In this document: positions 54,661-64,000 of the stretch, in pieces | Position numbering within the stretch: the stretch's first letter is position 1 | Layout: every line of letters starts with the position of its first letter | From: Bugula neritina | Lineage: Eukaryota; Bryozoa; Gymnolaemata; Cheilostomatida; Bugulidae | DNA length: 64,000 nucleotides | Direction: 5' to 3' | Assembly (NCBI GenBank): GCA_964035545.1 | Contig: OZ037766.1 | Location: forward strand, 23,550,767 to 23,614,766 | Made by a program: the position numbers and the translations under genes | Notes under the pieces: model-generated | Databases searched by the model: none | Seen by the model: the letters and a program-made list of their open reading frames with translations, nothing else | What the model was told of the DNA's origin: nothing

Positions 54661-57600
54661 ACAGCGTGTACAATTACCTCAATATAATGTATATGTAGCA
54701 CCAAGATTGTTGGCAATGTAACTTTTAGCCTCAGCCTTAAATTAATTTGATTACAGCAATAGTGATTTGCTTTTTTACATTACATTCACATAGCACTGTG
54801 CATCATAAACCCAAGTCAATAAAGGTGCTTACTTTGACACAGTCCTCCAAAATAGTAGTCCAGAAATCCCCTTCAAAGTAGGGCAACTCTGATGCACTTG
54901 ACATGTTTTTCTCAACAGCATCCTTGTATATGTCTTTGTAGTCACTAACCACGCCTTCGATGATAGCCTAAGAGATAAAAAAAGTCAGACTAAATCATAC
55001 AAAACTTTATTGCACCTTCCAAATATATGCAGATGAAGAGCTTCCTACAGGTTAAAATATTATAAAAAGTGGGTAAAAGGCTAATATCAAGGCGTCGTCT
55101 TGCTATATACACTTAGCAAAGAAGCCTTTTCAATACTTACATGACAAGCTAGTGCCAGAATCGCGAATGAAAAAACCTAAACGGCAGAGTTCGTAACAAG
55201 ATATCAATACAACGGAAAAAGATGGTGAATTTTTTGCCATGCAATCACTTAATATATTCATACAAATTATTTTTAAAGTTGCAAATTCTGATTAGTATAT
55301 GTATAATTTCAAACTATGTATGATAAAAGTTGAGTAACATATACACACTTTGTCCAGCATTTTCTTGTACCATTCTTGCAGGCGTTTAGGTTTGGGTACT
55401 TTCTGCTCAGCTGGGTGGGCGTGGAAAATGTAGTCATCTCCTTCTGACGGAGGACACGCCCATATGTGCCCCCAGTTAAACCCGAGTACCCTCACGTAGT
55501 CAAAGTACCCTATGAAGGCACACAAATACAAACTCAGTTTAAATTCCGAGATAACTCCAATCATAGAAGCAATTTTCGAAAGTTATTATAAAAAGTTCAC
55601 TATACAAAGTCTAAAACAGTATCAACAAAGAAGTCAACATTAGTGAATAAAATAATACTGATGGCAGAAACAACAGCCCAGCAAGACCAACTAACCTATG
55701 AGTATTTCATGGTAGATTGCAGTCCTATACTCTCTAGGGGTGAAGAAATGTACAGAGTCCAGGTATGAGATGTACACTCGACTGGTGTTGGGGGCAGGAG
55801 CATTGGAGTCGTATTCCTAGCGACAGAACAATCAGCGTTACCATGGAGATACAGCTATTAGCGCAAACCGTGGCTAGAACTTCGTATAAACTAAGCAATA
55901 CCTATGCTACATTTACCTGCACATGCATAGAGAAGAAACACACATCCTGGGGTCTTTCAGGACAACTCTGAAAGGCAAAGAGAGCCTTACTTCTGTACGG
56001 TATCATGGCTGCCATTTCTGGAAACTTGGCCTTCATTCCTAAATACAAAATATAATCATAATAAATGTAACTATCACAAAGTAAAAAGTTATAATTTCAA
56101 ACAATTCCGACAATATTCTTACAGAGGCTAAAAGAACAGTTGCTACAAAAGAGCTCTAATATATATCGGGTTAGTGTAAATAGAGGAAACAAGCCAGTGT
56201 GTCGAAAGAGAGCTAGTAGCCTCGTACCTGGTTTAACCTCAGTTTCCTTTTCTGTGAAAGATAATATCCTGATAATAACTTCGCCAGCACTAATGATTCC
56301 TTTTTTATGAAGATACGAGTTGACTCTATCTTCAATGTGCGTAGACAGTTTACATGTAGGTAATCCTGCAACAACCGCAAATAGTACCAATGCAGTCTAC
56401 ATAGCTTCACTGGGAGTATGCACCACATCCAAATAGCCACTAATTCACCCAAATTTGCTGACAAATATTAAAATCAAAAAACTAAGAAAAGTCAATAATT
56501 TCTGTTTCCCAACTAGACTTTTTGAAAAGCTTCTATGAGAAAAAACTTGGCTCCATAATCAATATACCAATATAACTCATACTCTAACTAAAATACTGAC
56601 TTTAAGATATTCCATTATTGTATAGCTCATCAGAAAAAAAACACTAGATTTAAGAAATATTTTTAATAAATCAGTTAAACTGACACAACCAATGTATTAA
56701 TGCTTATATGAATGAGGTAGTAATATACACACAGCAGCATAAATAGAAATGATGAAAGGCACTTACGTTTGGCTGCGTATTTATTTTCTTTTCTCTTTTG
56801 ATTGCGTGCCTTGAGGCAGGCATCACAAAGGTAGCCCATCTCCCAGATGGCATCCATGTGCTGGACACACACAGCGTGGAATTGTCTTTCACAGTCTTTA
56901 CAGTGTGTAATAGGCTCGGGATCAAGGACATCGTTCTAATGACAAAATACATAGCATATGACTATAGAAGAGCACAAGTAGGGATATGAAAGAGTTATAG
57001 GCTAGCAGACTATGCTACATTTGATACAGTAACCGATGAGTTGTGTTCTCAACAGAAAGCAAATCCGGGAAAGGATAATTCCAAAAACATTCGTTGGTCA
57101 ACATGAATTTTTGGAAATTATATTTGGCTGTAAAGAAATATTATGTTGCAACTGCGTTTCCATGGCATCTAATGAATCGGATTCAATTATTTCCATGAGG
57201 TGAATGAAAAATCCATTCGCATAATGCGAATCATGGAAAGGCAGTGATAGCCAGTGACTATATTACAATAACAAATAGTTGATGAGTAGAAACTGACTTT
57301 GGTTTGGACAAAATCTTCCTTCTTTAGAGTCAATGGACTTCCAGTCAGTTCATTTGTCAGCTCCACAGTCTCAGTGGTGATCTCAGCAAAACACTTGTCA
57401 CAGTATGTGTATCTACAGTTACAGTGACCTCTGGTTATTTACATCAAATACGTAACGTAAATATTTAGACACGCAGCTAATAATAAGTAACAACAAACAG
57501 TTGAAATTAACACAGAGCTATCAAAGTGAAGCCTTAATAAACAAACTAACTCAAGCCATTCTTCTATGAGTGTGATAATACATCAGAAGTTTCAAACTAA

Positions 57601-60600
57601 ATTAACATAAAAGTGAAAAAATAAAAAAATGGTACGAAATGTATGTAATGGCAATAATGAGCAGCAGGCAGAGAGACTTTGGAGCCGAACCTGTTATCGT
57701 ATGCATAGTAGACTTGGTATTGAGCAATGGTGCAGGTCTGTTTCCCGTAGCACACCAGCACATTCGGGTAAAACACATACTTCTTGCCACAACAAAACCC
57801 AAACTTCTTCATCAGGGCATCTAGCTCACTTTCAAATGCCTCAGCCAACTGCAACCACAAGCTTACAAAATTTAGCGAAAATTATACAACTAACAACCTA
57901 CTTTTACAATCTCAACATCACATTCAGAATTAAAAATAACATAATAAAATTTTAAACAGAAATATTGCAAAATTTTAATAACATTGAAGCCCAGAAAAAT
58001 AATAACAGAAAAGTGGTAGCCAACCCAGATAGAGCTTCGACTTGTACTTCAACTTTAAAATAGAAGACAAGTGAGACAATAAGAACAGGTAGTGAAGGTG
58101 GTGTCTAGCATGCTCCTGTACGAACCTTGCTGCAGGATTTGTAGACTTTAGAAGTCTTCTTGTTGTACAGCCAGGCATTATCACATATCAGCCACATGTC
58201 ATTTGTAAACTCCCAGGGATCTTTGTACTTGCCAGTCTCTAACTTCTTCTGAACAGTCGACAGGTCCATAGGATTCTTTATAATGTCAAAGTAATCCTGC
58301 AACAGAAACAGGATGCGTTGGAAAGAAATCTAGTATGTGGTTCAACACAGTGCTAATAAAAGCAGAAAATCTCCTGCTACTGCTCAAGATATTGTATGTA
58401 CTGCCCAAACCTACAGTCTATACCCTTAGTAGTTCTATAAACGAAAGTGTTGCTCTCAGTACTACTCAGTACTCACAGTAGCACTTAGTACTACTCAGTG
58501 TTCACAGTAGCACTCAGTACTACTCAGTACTCACAGTAGCACTTAGTACTACTCGGTGTTCACAGTAGCACTTAGTGCTACTCAGTGATCACAGTAGCAC
58601 TCAGTACTACTCAGTACTCACAGGTATGTTGAGTTTTACTGGATCTACTGGCTGTTTGAATGCCACAGCTTCTTCAAGTGTCAGCAGCTTTCTAAGGAGG
58701 GGCAGTATTGCCGACTTCAACTCTTCTGCTTGCCACACTTTAGTGGGTACAACCTTTTTGTGAAGTGAGGGCACAGGTGGTGTACTTGTAGATGGGGAGA
58801 GAGTGTCGGCTGATGATTTGGCATCGGGAGTTGTTGGCTCCTACAAATTCAATTGAATAATGCATACAGAGCAGAGCAGCCGGAAACTGAGAGTTGTCCA
58901 CACATTAATTGTCAACCTGTGAATTGGATTCGTCTTACTATATAGTTACAAGAATCAGGCCGCAACACATTGATGAAAAACTTGAATATACAGCAAACAA
59001 AATCAACAACCTATCAGCAAGTTACAAGAGTGATGACAGTTTTGAACTATATGGTTTATAAACTTTGCAAATGATACAAGTGTTGGGCTACTAAATGAAA
59101 GAGGTAGTGATTTGTGAATCAGTTTATTGAGCATAAATAGAAAGGCTGGCAGTATGATTTTGCTATCACTTCTAAAACCAAGAAAGAAGTAACAAGAAAA
59201 TATATTATCTTGATATCAGGGATATGTGTTATATATAATAGGTTGAGACGTAAAGCAATCGGCATCTGCAGTGATACCTGCTTAGGTTTTTGGAGGAGAT
59301 TCTTCGTAGCTGGGAAGGTTTGAGAGCCATCAGTGCGTGGACTTTGAGAGGATGTGTGTGCTATACTAGCTGCTACAAACGGTTTAGGCTCTGTTTTTAT
59401 TTCTGTCTTTATATCCAGCTTAATATCAACGGCCTCAGCTTTCGTGTCTGCCATTGCTGCAAAATACTTACTAAATAATGTAAACTATAGATAATGTGGC
59501 AGACTGCATAAAACATGAAAGAAATACAGTTTGTTGGATAAGAATGTGGAGCACAAAAATAAGAAACCAACCATTAGCTGTCTGGCCAGTGTTCACCATC
59601 ATTGGATCATTCTTGGGATCTAGAAGTGCTAAAAATACATAAGAACTGTTGAATGCCAACAAAGATAACTAACAAGATGAAATCTTTACAGACTACCCTA
59701 TAGTAATACATGACATCTACTATTGGCCCTATATAGGTACTATAAACCATACTCAACAGTTAAGGACTACACAATATCCATATCAGTACATCTACCCTTG
59801 CATTGCTTTATAGTCATACTTAGGGGTGGAGCAAGTGTGACATGAATAACAAATGTACCTTTGGTCGCTTTGTCTTGGAGTTCTTGGCGTTGGCGCTGCT
59901 TTCTCTTTTCTTCAAGCTCAATTCGTATTTTATATATCTTTTCAGCCAATCTCTGGTAATATTCGTCCTATAGACAGAGTAACCATCAAATATATTTAGA
60001 GAAATGATACATTTACCATGTATTAGGTAAGAAAGGAGTAACTAAATATAGTGATGGCTGAAAAAATACAGTGGTTTACTGTGGACGTGGTGTATATATG
60101 AGGGATTGTGCTCCCACTTTGCACAGCTAACTTGAGAGCATAGGAAATGGTCTTAGAGATTAATGCACAAACTCAATCACAAACTAAAAAATCACTTACC
60201 CTACTGTTTGAGATTGTGTACATGTCATTCTCTACTTTCTTAGCATAGTTTAATAAATTCATCATCCGAGGGTCACTTATAACTCTGAGATCCGGAGTTG
60301 GAAATATAGCTTGGACCCTACAGAAACAGGTAAACTATACAGAAACAGGTAAACTATGCAGAAACAGGTAAACTATACAGAAACAGGCAAACTATACAGT
60401 AACCTATAAATATTGTCAACATATTATAACAATAGCAGCTTCTAACTATGATAGAGATAGTAGCAGCAAAATTCTAAACATTTCATAACCACCATCAATC
60501 ACTTTCCTGGAAAAATAAACTAGTTATCGTACATAAAATGCTTATCATATCCGTATTGAAACACACAATAAAACTTACAGCTTTCTAACTAGAACAGTCC

Positions 60601-63600
60601 GTAGGTCTGTCGAGAAATCGAGGTGCCAAGGCTTAGGTAGCACAACTTGTGGGTTGCCAACATCTAAAATACAACAAACATTTACAATATTTATGAGAAA
60701 AAAGAGAGGAGACAAAAAAGGCAGGGTAAAAGTTAGAAGCAATAGACCCTTTACAGAGGCCCCTGATATCCCCTTTACAATTATAAGTTGTGTCCTCCCA
60801 AAGTGAATAGGTTGAAACTTTGTATAAAGAGCAAACTCATTAAAAATTAAAAGTTTGGCTGCTACTTAAAATTATAATATTGCTATAAAATTGTTCCTTT
60901 AGGAAATAGATATTTTGGTAAAAGCACACATATTAGCAATTAGAAAAAAAATTTTAAAATTATTTCTTTATGGATAAATTTGATAGAAAAAACTTAAAAC
61001 ATTTTTTTGCGTTTTTGGTTACTGAGCAATGCTGAAGTGGCAATAGCATTGCTCAGCAACCAAAGCCACAAAATTGAGTTCTAGTTTATTTTCTTCAACA
61101 ATTTTCATTTTGGGAGAACACAACTCTTAATTGTAAGGGAGATGTTGGGAACCTCTGAAAAGAATCTATTGGCCAATAATGGCCCAGTTTGGCTTTTACC
61201 TGCTGTTCGGAGAGGTAGATTTACACCTGCGGTTGGTGGGTTATTGTTAGGACTATATTCCATTCCTAAAGCAGCATATGCCTTTTTCATTTCTTCTACA
61301 TTAATAGGAACACCATTTTGCTGTCTCTGAATTTGAAAGTTGTTTGGAGATGAATTACCTAAAATCAGTTGATCAACATCATCAATATTTTATGGCTGGT
61401 TCACGCTACAGCAAAAAGTGCTATTGCAGTCACAGCAAGATCTAGTTTCAGTCACAGCAAGATCTAGTTTCAGTCACAGCCAGCTAGTTTTAGCAATGCT
61501 TTTAGTCATGAGCCTAATTCATTAGCTGTTATCGGAGTGTTGATTGTTTGAGTGTTTCTACTTATTCCACTGCTACTAGCCAGAATTCTTCAACACAACA
61601 CCTCAAAAACTATCATTTTATTGAAAACAGCTAAAATTAGCAAAAACACGTTTGTAAATTTATCCAAATTATAAATAAAATAACTAAATACAATTAAGCT
61701 AAATTACACTGGTAGATTTAATTATGTTTACGTTGGTAAGTTTAGCTAAATAATACTAGCAAGCCTAAGATTTATTAAAAAATAAAGGAATTTAGGCTAT
61801 TAAAAATAAAATTTTCCTACTGCTTCACCTAAATGACTCGAAGTTAATTTGTCATATTAGTGTGTAGTCCTGTTTCTTGACAGATTACTTTGTGCAATCA
61901 TTGGAACAAGAAAACATGTAAAGAAAATTTTGTTTTAATAATAGAACTTGAACATGTTAATAAACTAGTAACTTAGTCTAACTCGAAGGCAGGTACGAAT
62001 AGTGACTAACCTTGAAAGTTAGAGTCGTGAGGCTTTGCCAAGACTTGAGGTTGCTGAGAGTTTATATGCTGATGACTAGATATGTTGATGTTAGGGGAGA
62101 TGTGATTGGCCACCGGACTGGTCAGGTGATTCTGGAGAACTTGCCCATGGGATGGAAGTTGCTGCTGTTGTTGCTGCTGCACAAGAGATAGCTGCCGAGA
62201 TACGGTCTGACTTGGGTGTGATATGTTAGGGTAGTTGGGCTGGTACTGTGGATGAGCGTTGTTGGCAGGCGCTGTAATAAATCAACACTCTTGGTACTAA
62301 TGGATGTTCTATCTCAACACCACTACAGTCAACGGCAGGCAAAAGAAAGAATTATGGTGGCAAGACCACGTGCTTACAGCAGGTCAAGATGGCGTCTTCC
62401 AGGTCAATAGGTGCTTTACTGGTGTGAGGAAACAAAAGCTAGGCATTTACAAATTGCTGGTTATATTATGCATTCCTGAATAACATGAACTATTACATAA
62501 TCTGAAAGCCAACATTTATTATCTTTCTTACACTATAAAATTGTACTTTACTTTGAATGTTTTGAGAGGGCCAGATGATAGCTTACAACTAAGGCTCATA
62601 ATAATAACAGTGTGCTCTAAAACAAGTTTTATATGGCTTACAGATGCCGTGGTGGAGTATTTTGTTACATGAACCCTGTTCAGTTGACCAGATAGATTTC
62701 AGAGGTGTTCGGACTGAGAGAAACAAGTAAGTGTCAAATATTGTGCCTTACTTAGATCACAGTCTTTAGGCTTCAAGTCAATATTCACTAGAAGTTCTAG
62801 AAACTACCGCCAAGTGTTCAAGGGAATAACAACCCTGCCACATTGAATTCTAGCTAATTTAACTGTAAGTGAGCAGAGGAAGGTTAGATGGGCAGATAGT
62901 GCTAGCATATGAGATGAGATTTCAAGATAATTATAGCTGAAAATCTCCAACTTGAAAAAAATGCTTTATTCCATTGGCAGACAACTTCTAATACTCATAA
63001 TAGAATGACAAATTTATTTTGATTAATACTACTACTTGGAGTAAAGGTATTTTTGAACATTCATTGCAACTATTTAATCAACAGTATACAATTACATTAA
63101 CATTTTATGTAAACAATGTATGGTCATAACTTTAAATATCAAGGGTGCTCAAGAACTACTAGCTTCCCTAAGCCTAGGGCCACACTGCGTATTTTCGCAT
63201 GCGAACATTTAAACCACAAGTAGCAAAGGTGTCCACTGTATGCGTTGAGAAAACATTCGCACTTGTCGCTCAGCATTCTGAACGCAAGTGCGAATTGTCT
63301 CTGTCATCGTCACCTAATTGGCTGGTAGTTATTTAGCGAGCCCAATTCTTTTATTTTAGTGCAATATTCCAGTAAATTGCGTTTTATTAAAAGCGAGTGC
63401 GATTTAAAAATGAAAGCTTTATTTATCACGCATCACTGACGCTACAGTGGACACCTTTGCTACTTGTGGTTTCAATTTTTGCATGCGAAAATACCCACCG
63501 CGTGGCCCTAGGCTTACAAAAGAATAAATAGACTCATTACTCAAGACTTTTACGCTTCAGTTTATTTATTTTATTTTATTGTCCAAGTATGCAATAATTG

Positions 63601-64000
63601 AATATTGTACCCCTTAAACCTAGTAGCAAAACTAATTCAAAACCTGATTTATATGCAATACATTCATGACTAGAAGAGAAATATGAGGGCCATAAAACTG
63701 CTACTATAAAATATGAATAGAGGCAATCATACAGAAGCCAACTTGGCATAAAGTAATCGTTCAAAAATTAGCTAACGATTTTTTGAGAAATTTTACTATA
63801 CAGTGAAGACTAACTACATGCTTGCTAAACATTGAATTAATAAAATGAACGACCAACAAACCTGATTGCCTGCCCGTCACATATACACCATTCACACCAA
63901 TAGTATTCATAGGGTTGGCTACAGAGCTGTTAGTTGCGTACTGAGTACTGCCGTCGCCATTCTGTAGAGGTCTCTTGGATCCAGCTATAGTTGAACCTTT
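48785..64000 (-). CDS. CBP/p300 histone acetyltransferase, C-terminal 1512 aa (partial)
   Basis: Transcriptional coactivator that acetylates histones and other nuclear proteins. 29 exons in transcription order: >64000-63862, 62271-62011, 61358-61200, 60663-60579, 60317-60200, 59967-59859, 59628-59572, 59456-59278, 58840-58622, 58296-58126, 57848-57691, 57412-57298, 56935-56767, 56365-56228, 56038-55917, 55816-55696, 55509-55349, 54967-54833, 54466-54287, 53902-53831, 53410-53205, 52782-52668, 52293-52148, 51864-51759, 50900-50597, 50336-50230, 49673-49577, 49472-49207, 49108-48785; 4539 nt in phase. Domains (partial numbering): KIX 198-280 ([10 protein letters not shown]); CRD1-like IKTEIKTEP; bromodomain 405-512 (PDYF replaced by PDYF-like [16 protein letters not shown]); RING/PHD 515-646; HAT 647-1025 with [24 protein letters not shown] and [12 protein letters not shown] intact; acidic then Lys-rich autoinhibitory loop 873-956; ZZ; TAZ2; NCBD about 1376-1420. 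TAZ1 lies outside. The region after NCBD is short (about 90 residues) with little polyQ. Confidence 0.97.
51240..51756. repeat. 23-bp minisatellite ending at a CBP splice donor
   Basis: About 22 copies of a 23-bp unit such as ACATATACTATATCACTATG plus TAT. A 138-bp higher-order unit (six copies) occurs twice, seen by GTGTATGCAT at 51391 and 51529. Because 23 is not a multiple of 3 and the unit lacks stops, three overlapping frames stay open; these are not genes. The array runs up to the donor of the TAZ2 exon. Confidence 0.95.
51903..51978. repeat. 16-17 bp tandem repeat upstream of the TAZ2 exon
   Basis: Five copies of CTACTTTCAACACATG or CTACTTTCAACAGATA, about 40 nt from the acceptor of the exon at 51864. 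Confidence 0.9.
54020..54079. repeat. 60-nt near-perfect inverted repeat in a CBP intron
   Basis: Two 29-nt arms pair at 27 positions. Both mismatches (the G of ATAGGCTACAG against T, and the G of CTCTGCCC against T) would be G-U pairs in a plus-strand transcript and A-C in the sense transcript. The loop is 2-4 nt. It is located in the intron between 53902 and 54287. Confidence 0.93.
54574..54658. repeat. (TA)n-(CA)n microsatellite
   Basis: TA run of about 36 units followed by a short CA run, in a CBP intron. Confidence 0.97.
58440..58621. repeat. 29-bp minisatellite that includes a CBP splice donor
   Basis: About six copies of a 29-bp unit such as CACAGTAGCACTTAGTACTA plus CTCAGTGTT. In sense orientation the copies read CTGTGAGTACTGAG, CTGTGAACACTGAG or CTGTGATCACTGAG. 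The first copy supplies the real donor (gtgagtactg) of the bromodomain exon 58840-58622. Confidence 0.93.
60318..60397. repeat. 19-bp minisatellite that includes a CBP splice acceptor
   Basis: Four copies of CAGAAACAGGTAAACTATA. In sense orientation each copy carries CCTGTTTCTGTATAG, a pyrimidine tract plus AG; the copy next to the KIX exon provides its acceptor (tttctgtag). Confidence 0.93.
60739..61174. mobile_element. Foldback element in a CBP intron
   Basis: Left arm 60739-60838 and right arm 61076-61174 are diverged inverted repeats; shared blocks include CAATAGA, CAGAGG, TTACAATTA, GTTGTGT and CTCCCAAA. Nested inside is a tighter inverted repeat, 61015-61033 against 61045-61063, with 18 of 19 positions paired. 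No coding region, and no target duplication was found. The right end lies 25 nt from the donor of the exon at 61200. Confidence 0.65.
63169..63516. mobile_element. 348-bp MITE with about 70-bp terminal inverted repeats
   Basis: Left end TAAGCCTAGGGCCAC and the reverse complement of the right end are identical for 15 bases. The arms then share GTATTTTCGCATGC and AACCACAAGTAGCAAAGGTG followed by TCCACTGTA. A second internal hairpin pairs ATTCGCACTTG with CAAGTGCGAAT. It is clearly GC-richer than its surroundings. No coding capacity and no obvious target duplication. It is in the first intron of CBP visible here. Confidence 0.85.

Overview
The window is animal nuclear DNA: AT-rich, with long intergenic stretches, many GT-AG introns and abundant microsatellites and minisatellites. 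It holds six genes, five of them complete. All are metazoan families: alpha-tubulin, a Reeler-like secreted protein, a galactose 3-O-sulfotransferase, a PPM-family (PP2C) phosphatase, a SLAIN microtubule plus-end protein, and CBP/p300. The gene set and structures suggest a small-bodied or marine invertebrate, but the sequence alone does not fix the phylum. I built every gene model by hand: all splice sites follow GT-AG, the reading phase is kept across every junction, and the products have family-typical lengths.

Layout. 1-5.9 kb: no gene, microsatellites. 5.9-9.55 kb (+): alpha-tubulin, four coding exons, with a TATA box, two CCAAT boxes and an RFX-type X-box upstream; residue 40, normally the acetylated lysine, is glutamine. 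11.4-14.1 kb (+): a five-exon secreted Reeler-like protein with a very basic tail and two large minisatellites in its last intron. 18.7-25.2 kb (+): nine-exon Golgi sulfotransferase carrying a foldback element and a tRNA-derived sequence in its introns. 29.0-34.6 kb (+): nine-exon PP2C. 38.1-45.1 kb (-): eleven-exon SLAIN. 47.35-47.57 kb (-): probable solo LTR. 48.8-64.0 kb (-): 29 exons of CBP/p300, from upstream of KIX to the stop codon; TAZ1 and the N-terminus lie beyond the right edge.

The genes do not form an operon or pathway. Tubulin and SLAIN share microtubule biology, but they are 29 kb apart and on opposite strands, so I would not read meaning into that.

I found no novel gene system. 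The most unusual signal is structural. Several minisatellites sit directly on splice junctions, and their repeat units contain splice-site-like motifs: two donors and one acceptor in the CBP gene, plus introns of the Reeler-like gene. Other points of interest are the K40Q tubulin, a 16-base X-box-like motif shared (one mismatch) between the tubulin promoter and a foldback element in CBP, three inverted-repeat elements (one with a clean 7-bp target duplication), and two strong hairpins.
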